Assembly: GCA_021154945.1 (NCBI GenBank) | Contig: JAJNQF010000085.1 | Coordinates: forward strand, 1-6,216 | Length of the DNA stretch: 6,216 nucleotides | Direction: 5' to 3' | Source of the DNA: Sphingomonas sp. | Lineage (GTDB): Bacteria; Pseudomonadota; Alphaproteobacteria; Sphingomonadales; Sphingomonadaceae | In this document: piece after piece, positions 1 to 6,128 of the stretch | How positions within the stretch are numbered: the stretch's first letter is position 1 | How the letters are laid out: each line of letters starts with the position of its first letter | Position numbers and translations under genes: made by a program | Notes under the pieces: model-generated | Databases searched by the model: none | The model's input: the letters and a program-made list of their open reading frames with translations, nothing else | Told to the model about the DNA's origin: nothing

Positions 1-281
1 TGCTGCGCATCGCCCAGCCAACCGACGAACAGGTGTTCGGCCGCGCCATTCCAGCAACAGGCGTTCCAAAGCCGGTCTAGCCCGTAGGCCGGACAAGTCA
101 GCGCCGCCACTGACAGGGTTATGGCGTCAGGTGACCGGGACATCGACCCCGATCGTGGTGCCTCGGGATCGCGACGTCCCGCCAACTCGAAGAGATAGGC
201 GCGTTCCGCTGGGGTAAGCGCCAACGCCACCGCAAGGCGGGAAAGCGTGCCGGGCGAGACGCTAACATCGCGAAGGTAGCG
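1..281 (-). pseudogene. C-terminal fragment of XRE-family regulator with MmyB-like domain
   Basis: Read on the minus strand, this frame gives RYLRDVSVSPGTLSRLAVAL, then LTPAERAYLFELAGRRDPEA, and later DRLWNACCWNGAAEHLFVGW before running off the left edge. This is the layout of XRE helix-turn-helix regulators: the last HTH helices, the 'TPAERAYLFELAGRRDP' linker, and the start of the MmyB-like ligand-binding domain with its LDRLWN..WN.AAE motif. Such proteins are cytoplasmic DNA-binding regulators with a small-molecule pocket. The N-terminal HTH is missing: homology stops near 281 and an in-frame TAG lies at 312-314. Relatives usually read 'YLEQGRDVSVS' where this has 'YLRDVSVS', as if nine bases (EQG) were lost. 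I therefore call it a pseudogene, though the rest lies outside the window. Family identity is from recall of family motifs. No link to the sugar operon is shown. Confidence 0.78.
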
Positions 282-311
282 ATGACGCGGATCATCGGCG
301 ACGTGCTCACG

Positions 312-719
312 CTAATCGGCGACAAGTAGTGGGCGTCGGCCGCGCCACCGCGCACTTCACACAATTTTCGTCATTCTGACCGAGATCAGGAGCCAAAGCT
401 AACGGGAACGGCACAGGACCCCGTCTTTCGTAAGGATGACAGAGAAAGTCGGATGAGCAACGTCACTGCCCCCCAATGGCAATCGCGTAGCAGGCCCTTC
501 TCGGCGACACGCTGAGACTTCACCGCGCTATCGATCAGCGCTCCGCCGAACTGGCCGACGATGAGATGGCGAATCTCTTACCACGCCCTTTGCGATATCG
601 GAAAGAAACAGCCGTTCCAGTTCCCGTTCCCGTTCCCGACCACTGAAGCGAGGGCTCGATCAAATTCAAGGTAATCGACTAACGCGGCTCATTAGTCAGA
701 CAAGATAATTGTTTGCAAA
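312..719. other. Gene-poor stretch with no convincing gene
   Basis: No frame here has a good start, ribosome binding site and recognisable product. The best coding-like stretch is plus-strand 491-646 (beginning QALLGDTLRLHRAIDQRSAE and ending in a Val-Pro repeat before TGA at 644-646). It is bounded upstream by TAG at 488-490 and has no start codon before an internal ATG. An ATG at 453 opens a 20-codon frame (MSNVTAPQWQ...) in a different phase. The two could be remains of one frameshifted gene, but I recognise no family. Composition is less GC-biased than in the operon, consistent with decayed or transferred DNA. Confidence 0.4.
614..637 (+). repeat. Four-copy GTTCCC hexamer tandem repeat
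   Basis: Four consecutive hexamers lie here: GTTCCA, GTTCCC, GTTCCC, GTTCCC. Read in the open frame that ends at 646 they encode a (Val-Pro) repeat. No function is evident. It is a short simple repeat that could vary in copy number by slippage. Confidence 0.7.
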
Positions 720-1046
720 TTATGCTGGATGAAGGTTGTCCAAAACGGTAGTCGTCTCGCCGACCCGGCACGCAAGATATTCAATTCTAGCCGGTAGCAA
801 TGGCGCAGCGGTGGGTCGAGCAATGTCTTCGTTCAAATGCCAAGGCAGGTCTGTCTCCATCACTGACAGTTCGATCAGCGCGCGCATCGCGCCGCTTGCA
901 GCGGTTGGATCGTCGGCCGTGGGCGCATCGTATATGTGCGTGTGATCGGGCATCGGCTGCGCGGTAAACACTGCCGCCGGCTCGACGATGTTGTGCAGTT
1001 CGAATAGGCTGAGGATGAAGGTAATGTTGCGCTCGGCGACGAACAC
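720..1046 (-). CDS. Hypothetical protein, 108 aa
   Basis: This minus-strand frame starts with GTG at 1046-1044 and ends with TAA at 722-720. A strong Shine-Dalgarno sequence (GGGAGGTGA) lies just upstream, which decides the start; an in-frame TGA sits three codons before the GTG, so the frame cannot extend further. Third codon positions are clearly G/C-rich over the first two thirds, and the product is acidic and normally composed (VFVAERNITFILSLFELHNI at the N-terminus), unlike a shadow frame. I see no signal peptide, membrane segment or motif that assigns a family. A second minus frame ending its coding-like part just upstream (about 1050-1197, beginning VDPKIPASEF) could be the displaced 5' part of the same gene after a frameshift, in which case this would be a pseudogene. 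Function is unknown. Confidence 0.5.
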   Translation of the reverse strand: MFVAERNITFILSLFELHNIVEPAAVFTAQPMPDHTHIYDAPTADDPTAASGAMRALIELSVMETDLPWHLNEDIARPTAAPLLPARIEYLACRVGETTTVLDNLHPA

Positions 1047-1344
1047 CTTCGGTCACCTCCCATCCAACCTCTTTGCAGCTAGCAAATGCGCGCCTCGCGC
1101 TACGCACTTTACAACACGCTAGCGTCTCGCAGGAATCTATTTCAACTTGGAAATTGGTTCCCGGCGCAAACTCGCTTGCGGGGATTTTCGGATCCACTTT
1201 ACTTACATCCGTCGCTCGGTTCCACGAAAACGCATGATGACGTCACATTGAAGCTCGCGTCTCACCCTTTAAGCAAGATTTGGTAATGCTCAGCTAAGTT
1301 CCCTAAAAAGGGGTAAAAGCGGGTTCCAATCACGGAACCAAAGA
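1047..1344. other. Intergenic regulatory region upstream of the sugar operon
   Basis: No plus-strand gene is supported here; an open frame at 1086-1286 lacks a ribosome binding site and family resemblance. The stretch is relatively AT-rich towards its right end. The hexamer GGTTCC occurs at 1156-1161, 1218-1223 and 1322-1327, with its complement at 1334-1339. A small CCCT-(A4)-AGGG inverted repeat is at 1301-1312. These lie between the divergent hypothetical gene and the operon promoter, so regulator binding is plausible but not shown. Confidence 0.5.
1322..1339. promoter_or_regulatory. Palindrome GGTTCC-N6-GGAACC, candidate operator
   Basis: Two perfect 6-base arms are separated by six bases (AATCAC). 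The palindrome lies five bases upstream of the candidate -35 box, where activators or some dimeric repressors bind. The two-fold symmetry is seen directly; the role is inferred. No regulator gene is intact in the window. Confidence 0.5.
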
Positions 1345-1373
1345 TTGCCAACGTCTAATCCCGCCTTTATATG
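1345..1373 (+). promoter_or_regulatory. Candidate sigma70-type promoter of the operon
   Basis: A TTGCCA hexamer at 1345-1350 and a TATATG hexamer at 1368-1373 are separated by 17 bases, the preferred spacing. Transcription would begin near 1380. This would place the upstream ATG at 1371 before the transcript start and supports 1398 as the real start of the first gene. Matches to the consensus are good but not perfect. Confidence 0.5.
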
Positions 1374-1389
1374 TCTGACTATATAAAGG
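1364..1389. promoter_or_regulatory. 9-bp-arm inverted repeat over -10 box and ribosome binding site
   Basis: CCTTTATAT (1364-1372) and ATATAAAGG (1381-1389) are perfect complements separated by GTCTGACT. The left arm covers the candidate -10 box. The right arm covers the expected transcript start and enters the AAAGGGGG Shine-Dalgarno sequence (1385-1392). It could be a repressor operator, or a hairpin hiding the ribosome binding site if transcription starts further upstream. Position favours an operator; this is inference. Confidence 0.55.
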
Positions 1390-1397
1390 GGGCGCCG

Positions 1398-2951
1398 ATG
1401 TCTGATGTTGTGATGTTTGCTGCAATAGAGGGCGCGAGCCTTGGCTCGATCGAGGCGGCGACGGGAACCCCGACGGGCGATGCGTTCGCCGTGCATGGCG
1501 CGGCCGATGTCGGGGCCGCCTGCGCCGCCGCGGAGGCCGCGTTCGATACATACCGTTCCACGATTAATGACGCCCGCGCTGACTTCTTGGAGCGGATTGG
1601 CGAGGAGATTATCGGGCTCGGCGACGACCTGATTACCACCGCGATGCGCGAAAGCGGCCTGCCGCGCGCACGTCTCGAGGGCGAGCGCGGCCGCACGGTC
1701 GGCCAGCTCAAGCTGTTTGCGAGCGTCGTTCGTCGCGGCGGCTGGATGGGGCTTCGGATCGATCCGGCACTGCCCGATCGCGCACCGTTGCCGCGTCCCG
1801 ACCTGCGGTTGCGGATGATTGCGCTCGGCCCGGTCGCAGTGTTCGGCGCGAGCAACTTCCCGCTCGCCTTCTCGACCGCCGGTGGCGACACCGCGTCGGC
1901 GCTGGCCGCGGGTTGCACCGTGGTGGTCAAGGGTCACCCGGCGCATCCCGCGACTGGCGCGATGGTCGCCGGTGCGATCGACGCTGCGGTTGCGGCCTGC
2001 GGATTGCCGAAGGGGGTGTTCTCGCATCTGGTTGGCCCCGGCAACGATCTCGGCAGCGCGCTGGTCCAGGATCCGCGCATTGCCGCGGTCGGGTTCACCG
2101 GATCGCGCGCTGGCGGCCTGGCACTCGTCAAGCTGGCGCAGACCCGCGAAGTCCCGATCCCGGTCTATGCCGAGATGTCGAGCATCAACCCGGTCGTGCT
2201 GCTGCCCGAAGCTCTGAAGGCTCGTGGCGCATCGCTGGGAACGGCGTTCGTCGGGTCGCTGACGATGGGCGCGGGGCAGTTCTGCACCAACCCCGGTCTC
2301 GTGCTCGCGGTCGAAGGCGAGGGGCTCGACGCGTTCGTGTCGGCAGCCGCAGCCGCGCTGCCCGAGGCGCCCGCTGCGACGATGCTCACCGGCGGTATTC
2401 ATGCCGCGTACGAGCAGGGCATCGCCGCGCTTGCGAGCCATGCGGCGGTGAAGGAGATTTCGCGCGGTAAGGTCGGCGAAGGCGTCGCGCAGGGCCAGGC
2501 GGCGTTCTTCGAGACGACTGCGGCGCAGTTCCTGAGCGACAAGGCGCTCGGCCATGAAGTGTTCGGCGCGTCGTCGCTGCTGGTGCGCTGCACCAGCGAG
2601 GACGAGCTTCTTGCCGTGCTGCGTGCCGCCGAGGGCCAGCTGACCGCGACGATCCAGATGGACGCGGGCGATGCCGACATGGCGTCGCGGCTGATCCCGC
2701 TGCTCGAGCGCAAGGCCGGGCGGATCCTCGCCAATGGCTGGCCGACCGGTGTCGAGGTCGCGCATGCGATGGTGCATGGCGGTCCGTTTCCGGCGACCTC
2801 GGACGGCCGCACGACGTCGGTCGGCAGTCTCGCGATCGATCGCTTCCTGCGGCCGGTGTCGTACCAGAATCTGATACCCGAACTGCTGCCGGAGGTGCTG
2901 CGTGACGGCACGACCGCGCCGCGGCTGATCGACGGCGTTCCTGCCAACTAA
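1398..2951 (+). CDS. 2-ketoglutarate semialdehyde (2,5-dioxovalerate) dehydrogenase, NADP+-type ALDH
   Basis: The 517-residue product oxidises 2-ketoglutarate semialdehyde to 2-ketoglutarate with NAD(P)+, the last step of non-phosphorylative pentose and aldarate pathways. ALDH signatures appear in order: Asn153 in GASNFPLAFS, the coenzyme lysine K178 in VVVKGHPAHP, the glycine motif GFTGS at 232-236, the general base E259 in PVYAEMSS, and the catalytic C296 in GQFCTNPG. The length and the 'KGHPAHP' and 'GQFCTNPG' wording fit the long class III ketoglutarate-semialdehyde dehydrogenases, not the succinate-semialdehyde type. The start is taken at 1398 because AAAGGGGG precedes it by five bases. 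An in-frame ATG at 1371 would add nine residues but overlaps the likely -10 box. It is the first gene of the operon, and its neighbour should make its substrate. Related ALDHs act on fatty aldehydes, so substrate rests partly on context. Confidence 0.93.
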   Translation: MSDVVMFAAIEGASLGSIEAATGTPTGDAFAVHGAADVGAACAAAEAAFDTYRSTINDARADFLERIGEEIIGLGDDLITTAMRESGLPRARLEGERGRTVGQLKLFASVVRRGGWMGLRIDPALPDRAPLPRPDLRLRMIALGPVAVFGASNFPLAFSTAGGDTASALAAGCTVVVKGHPAHPATGAMVAGAIDAAVAACGLPKGVFSHLVGPGNDLGSALVQDPRIAAVGFTGSRAGGLALVKLAQTREVPIPVYAEMSSINPVVLLPEALKARGASLGTAFVGSLTMGAGQFCTNPGLVLAVEGEGLDAFVSAAAAALPEAPAATMLTGGIHAAYEQGIAALASHAAVKEISRGKVGEGVAQGQAAFFETTAAQFLSDKALGHEVFGASSLLVRCTSEDELLAVLRAAEGQLTATIQMDAGDADMASRLIPLLERKAGRILANGWPTGVEVAHAMVHGGPFPATSDGRTTSVGSLAIDRFLRPVSYQNLIPELLPEVLRDGTTAPRLIDGVPAN

Positions 2952-3005
2952 TCGAAATATCGGGGGCGAACCGTAACAGCGGCTTCCCGACTAGGAGAGA
3001 GACTG

Positions 3006-3998
3006 ATGACTTTGCGCCTGTTGCAGCATGTTGGCGTCGACGGCACGCGATCGGTGATCGCGGCCACTCATGAGGGGGCGGCGTTCGTTACCTGCGTAGA
3101 CAGCGTCCGCGCGCTTGCCGAACGCGCGATCGCAGCCGGCACCGATCTCATCGGGGCGGTTTCGGCTTGCGGAACCGGCGACAGCGTCGACATCGCCGCC
3201 GAACTTGCCGCCGGTCGCCTGACCTCGCCGATCGATCATGTCGATCCCGCGCACCTGATCATGACCGGAACCGGCCTGACGCATCTCGGCTCGGCCGAGG
3301 GCCGCGACAAGATGCACCGCGCCGCCGCGGATGCCGAAAAGCAGACCGATTCGATGCGGATGTTCCTGGAAGGCGTCGAGCGCGGCAAGCCCGGGCCGGG
3401 CGAGCGCGGCCAACAGCCCGAATGGTTCTACAAGGGCGACGGTTCGGGGCTCGTCGCGCCGGGTGCCGCGCTGGAGATGCCCGATTTTGCCGAGGATGGT
3501 GGCGAGGAGCCCGAGCTTGCCGGGATCTACCTGATCGGGGCTGACGGCACGCCGTTCCGGCTCGGCCTGTGTCTGGCCAACGAGTTCAGCGATCACGTGA
3601 CCGAGCGGCATAATTACCTCTGGCTCGCGCATTCCAAGCTGCGCCAGGCGTCGCTTGGCCCGGAGCTGCTGGTCGGCACGCTGCCCGAGCATGTCGAGGG
3701 AATGAGCCGGATCCACCGCGACGGCGCCGTCCTGTGGGAGAAACCGTTCCTATCGGGCGAGGCGAACATGTCGCACAGCATCGCCAATCTCGAGGCGCAC
3801 CATTTCAAATATGATCTGTTCCGCCGCCCGGGCGACATCCATGTCCATTTCTTCGGGACCGCGACGCTGTCGTTCGCCGAGGGCGTGACGACGCGTGAAG
3901 GCGACGTGTTCGAGATCGAGGCCTCGCCCTTCACGCTGCCGCTGCGCAACACGCTGACCAGAGCCGCGCCGCGGTCGGTCTCGGTAAAGGCGCTCTGA
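3006..3998 (+). CDS. araD1: AraD1/GguC-type FAH-superfamily 2-keto-3-deoxypentonate dehydratase
   Basis: The 330-residue product belongs to the fumarylacetoacetate-hydrolase superfamily, in the branch named AraD1 or GguC. It is expected to dehydrate 2-keto-3-deoxy-pentonate (L-arabonate type) to 2-ketoglutarate semialdehyde in the cytoplasm, using a divalent metal. Visible marks are EWFYKGDGSG starting at residue 139, the acidic LANEFSDH segment with E193 and D196 (likely metal ligands by analogy with FAH enzymes), a conserved-looking lysine K211 in AHSKLRQ, and SLGPELL at 216-222, the counterpart of the FAH 'LGP' turn. AGGAGAGAG lies just before the ATG. The 54-base gap from the dehydrogenase gene has no terminator, so co-transcription is likely. 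The adjacent semialdehyde dehydrogenase would take its product. Assignment to L-arabinose rather than D-xylose intermediates is inference. Confidence 0.85.
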   Translation: MTLRLLQHVGVDGTRSVIAATHEGAAFVTCVDSVRALAERAIAAGTDLIGAVSACGTGDSVDIAAELAAGRLTSPIDHVDPAHLIMTGTGLTHLGSAEGRDKMHRAAADAEKQTDSMRMFLEGVERGKPGPGERGQQPEWFYKGDGSGLVAPGAALEMPDFAEDGGEEPELAGIYLIGADGTPFRLGLCLANEFSDHVTERHNYLWLAHSKLRQASLGPELLVGTLPEHVEGMSRIHRDGAVLWEKPFLSGEANMSHSIANLEAHHFKYDLFRRPGDIHVHFFGTATLSFAEGVTTREGDVFEIEASPFTLPLRNTLTRAAPRSVSVKAL

Positions 3999-4000
3999 GC

Positions 4001-4927
4001 GTGGCAGCCATTCGCATCGCCGTCGTCGGCATGGGCAAGATCGCGCGCGACCAGCATCTCCCGTCGATCGCGGGGAACGCCGAATTCGAGCTTGTCGCCA
4101 GCGTCAGCCCGCGGGATCCGGGCGTCGAGGGCGTCGCGAATTTCAGGTCGTTGGAGGCGTTGCTCGCCGACGGCCCGGCGATCGACGCGATCGCGCTCTG
4201 CACGCCGCCGCAGGTGCGCTATTCGCTCGCCACAATGGCGCTCGAAAAGCGCCTGCACGTGTTCCTCGAAAAGCCGCCGGGCGCGACACTGGCGGAGGTC
4301 GACGCGCTCGAGGCCCAGGCCGCTCAGACCGGCGCGACGCTGTTTGCCGGCTGGCATTCGCGGTTCGCGGCGGGGGTCGCGCCCGCCAAAGCCTGGCTTG
4401 CCGACCGTCGCATCGAACGCGTGTCGATCGTCTGGCGCGAAGACGTCCGCGTCTGGCATCCCGGTCAGGCGTGGATCTGGGAGCCGGGCGGCCTCGGCGT
4501 GTTCGATCCCGGCATCAATGCCCTGTCGATCGCGACCGAGATCCTGCCCGAGCCGTTCTTCCTGGCGTCCGCGACACTGTCGACACCGGCCAATCGTGCC
4601 GCGCCGATCGCCGCCGATCTCGCTTTCCGCAGTGCGTCGGGCACACCGATCACGATGGATCTCGACTGGCGCCAGACCGGCCCGCAGAACTGGGACATTA
4701 CCGTCGAGACCGATGCCGGGACGCTCAGCCTCGCCAAGGGCGGCGCGGTGCTCACCCTGCTGAGCGGCACGGTGCATAACGACGACAAGGAATATCCCGG
4801 CCTCTACACCCGCTTCGCCGCGCTGATCCGCGGTGGCCGAAGCGAAGTCGACACGACCCCGTTCACACTCGTCGCCGACGCATTCCTGCGCGGCACCCGC
4901 AATTCCGTGGAGGCTTTCGATGATTGA
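4001..4927 (+). CDS. L-arabinose/D-galactose 1-dehydrogenase, Gfo/Idh/MocA family
   Basis: The 308-residue product should oxidise the anomeric carbon of L-arabinose or D-galactose with NAD(P)+ to give the lactone, the entry step of the oxidative route. The Rossmann motif VVGMGKIA is at residues 8-15 and the family EKPP motif has the catalytic lysine K91. D169 and N173 lie in VFDPGINALSI; Asn where most Gfo/Idh/MocA enzymes have His is typical of the galactose/L-arabinose 1-dehydrogenase branch. The HPGQAWIWEPGG segment is also characteristic of that branch. The start is GTG, two bases after the TGA of the dehydratase gene, with AAAGG ten bases upstream, so translation is probably coupled. Sequence alone does not separate arabinose from galactose as preferred sugar; the ketoglutarate-semialdehyde dehydrogenase beside it favours a pentose. 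Confidence 0.9.
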   Translation: MAAIRIAVVGMGKIARDQHLPSIAGNAEFELVASVSPRDPGVEGVANFRSLEALLADGPAIDAIALCTPPQVRYSLATMALEKRLHVFLEKPPGATLAEVDALEAQAAQTGATLFAGWHSRFAAGVAPAKAWLADRRIERVSIVWREDVRVWHPGQAWIWEPGGLGVFDPGINALSIATEILPEPFFLASATLSTPANRAAPIAADLAFRSASGTPITMDLDWRQTGPQNWDITVETDAGTLSLAKGGAVLTLLSGTVHNDDKEYPGLYTRFAALIRGGRSEVDTTPFTLVADAFLRGTRNSVEAFDD

Positions 4928-5030
4928 GTCAAAACTGACACGCACGCTGAATGGCTTTGCCGCCGCTCGGCTGCTCTCGGCTTCCGGCGTGTCGTCGTTG
5001 CCATTGGTCGGTTCAGCTCGCGCCGCTTAG
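4920..5030 (+). pseudogene. Truncated fourth operon gene with signal-peptide-like N-terminus
   Basis: An ATG at 4920 overlaps the end of the sugar dehydrogenase gene by eight bases. It has a strong ribosome binding site (GTGGAGG, six bases before the ATG), so a real gene starts here. Only 36 codons follow before TAG at 5028-5030. The product begins MIESKLTRTLNG and ends VSSLPLVGSARAA: a charged N-region, a moderately hydrophobic stretch and an A-R-A/A cleavage-like end, as in an exported protein. An IS481-type transposase fragment begins within a few bases of the stop. I infer that the gene once encoded an exported protein, perhaps one supplying or taking up the sugar, and lost its body through the mobile elements. 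The original product cannot be named from what remains. A genuine 36-residue peptide is possible but less likely. Confidence 0.65.
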
Positions 5031-5036
5031 CCGATC

Positions 5037-5300
5037 CTAGTTGTTTAGTCCCGTCGTGTGGTGGATCGGATCGACAATGAATCTATCCGGCTCTGCCGTC
5101 CAGATTTTGGCAATGTATTCGTAAGGTATGCGGTCACTGAGCGTCTTGAGCCGGCGGGCGAAATTGTAGGCCGCCATGAAGTCGGCGAGGTGCACTCGCA
5201 ACTGCTCGTGGCTCTCGTAGTGAAAGAGTTCCACCGTAGCTTCCTTAATTGTGTGGTTAATCCGCTCGACCTTCGTTCTCGGAATCGATCGAATTTCGAG
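5037..5300 (-). pseudogene. C-terminal fragment of IS481-family transposase
   Basis: The minus-strand frame encodes the end of a DDE transposase of the IS481 type: KVERINHTIKEATVELFHYE, then HLADFMAAYNFARRLKTLS, PYEYIAKIWTAEPDRFIVDP and the terminal HHTTGLNN, with TAG at 5039-5037. The glutamate in KVER (codon 5265-5267) corresponds to the last acidic residue of the DDE triad. Relatives read about 'PWTNGQVER' where this has 'PRTKVER', consistent with a six-base loss. Everything upstream of roughly 5300 (the DNA-binding domain and both catalytic aspartates) is missing, and the residues before that point look unrelated. The fragment is therefore inactive. It points back towards the operon and abuts the truncated fourth gene, so its insertion or a later deletion probably broke that gene. 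Confidence 0.88.
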
Positions 5301-5396
5301 AAGGGTACTTAGGCAAGTTTTGCTCGCATACGCTTGCGGCATGAGCTTGAGCTTTGACGATGCAACTGCGGCTAGCTAGAGCGGTTTCTCACCGGG

Positions 5397-5469
5397 CTGA
5401 ATCATAATGGGATTCCCGTCGCTGCGGTTTTCTGATTCAGGATACATGCCGGTGCAGGAGGCTGGCATG
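5397..5469. repeat. Two inverted repeats in the IS630 leader
   Basis: CTGAATCA (5397-5404) pairs perfectly with TGATTCAG (5433-5440). CATGCC (5445-5450) pairs with GGCATG (5464-5469), with the AGGAGG ribosome binding site (5456-5461) in the loop just before the transposase ATG. These may be subterminal transposase-binding sites and a hairpin limiting transposase translation. The pairing is seen directly; the role is inferred. Confidence 0.55.
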
Positions 5470-5470
5470 T

Positions 5471-6128
5471 ATGGCGCGAGCATTGTCGGTAGATCTTCGG
5501 GATAGAGTTGTGGCGGCTATCGCGGGTGGTCTGTCGCGTCGGCAGGCTGCGGTACGGTTCGGTGTCAGCGCCGCGAGCGCCATCCGGTGGCAGCAGCTTG
5601 CAACCCAGCACGGGACGCCAGCGCCACAGCAACAGGGTGGCGATCGACGTTCGATGAGGATCGAGGCGCATGCTGGGTTGATCCTAGACGCTTACAAGGC
5701 GACCCCCGACATAACGCTTGCCGAGTTGCAGGCGCTCCTCGCTGATCACGGCACCGAGGTCGCGCTCGGCACGATATGGCGGTTCTTCGCGCGACGCGGG
5801 ATAACGCGCAAAAAAAGACAGCGCACGCGACCGAGCAGGATCGTCCCGACATCCTGAAGCGACGCGAGGAATGGTTCGACGGTCAGCTCGATCTCGATTC
5901 CGAGCAGCTCATCTTCATCGATGAGACGTGGGCATCAACGAACATGGCACGTCGCTACGGCAGAGCGCCACGCGGCGAACGACTGCGGGCCGGCGTGCCG
6001 CACGGGCACTGGAAAACCACCACTTTCGTCGCTGGCCTGAGCCGTACGGGCATGATCGCATCCTGGGTTCTCGACGGGCCGTGAACGGCGATGCCTTCAC
6101 CACATACGTGACCCGCGTGCTGGAGCCC
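5471..6128 (+). pseudogene. IS630-family transposase, frameshifted and truncated
   Basis: The start is ATG 5471 with AGGAGG nine bases upstream. The N-terminus has a helix-turn-helix (about residues 20-42, LSRRQAAVRFGVSAASAIRW). The frame then changes by -1 at an A7 run (5810-5816). After it, KTAHATEQDRPDILKRREEW leads to FIDETW with the first catalytic aspartate (about D151) and the RRYGRAPRGERLRAGVPHGH block. A second change is needed at about 6081: DGP is followed by TGA in frame, while VNGDAFTTYVTRVLEP reads on in the next frame, as if one G were lost from GGGCCGGTG. Homology ends after VLEP, so the MDNLGSHK and NPIE segments with the other two catalytic acids are missing. About 220 of an expected 340 residues remain. 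The first shift may be programmed, as in many IS630 relatives; the second and the truncation make it inactive. Confidence 0.9.
5810..5817 (+). other. A7G slippery site in the IS630 transposase
   Basis: Seven A residues followed by G lie exactly where the transposase must move from its first to its second frame. Reading AAA AAA in the first frame and slipping back one base gives AAG ACA GCG, joining ITRKK to KTAHATEQD. This is a -1 ribosomal slippage arrangement. A one-base loss or gain in an ordinary gene would look the same, but the A-run and good homology on both sides favour programmed slippage. Confidence 0.6.

Noticed and set aside
3..80. Plus-strand frame LRIAQPTDEQVFGRAIPATG ending at TAG, which resembles a gene end
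   Set aside because: The opposite strand encodes the recognisable regulator motif over the same bases, so the plus frame is most likely a shadow.
119..364. 81-codon minus-strand frame beginning MCEVRGG
   Set aside because: The neighbouring minus frame carries the clear XRE/MmyB motifs in the same place, so this one is an alternative-frame reading.
258..1132. 11-base match TAGCGTCTCGC in opposite orientations near 260 and 1120
   Set aside because: A match this short is expected by chance in a window of this size, and the flanks do not match.
1237..1245. TGACGTCA palindrome
   Set aside because: A single 8-base palindrome resembling a eukaryotic CRE site. It is not expected to act in bacteria and could easily occur by chance.
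1301..1320. CCCT-A4-AGGG inverted repeat as a terminator
   Set aside because: The stem is only four base pairs and no T-run follows on either strand in a useful position.
1290..2777. 495-codon open frame on the minus strand
   Set aside because: It is antisense to the aldehyde dehydrogenase, is extremely rich in Arg, His and Gln, and has no family motif. It is a shadow of GC-rich codon bias.
3614..4945. 443-codon open frame on the minus strand
   Set aside because: It runs antisense across the sugar dehydrogenase and part of the dehydratase, both with clear catalytic motifs. Its product has a shadow-like Arg/Ala-rich composition.
5058..5312. 84-codon plus-strand frame
   Set aside because: It is antisense to the IS481 transposase fragment, which has strong family similarity. 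The frame has no family match of its own.
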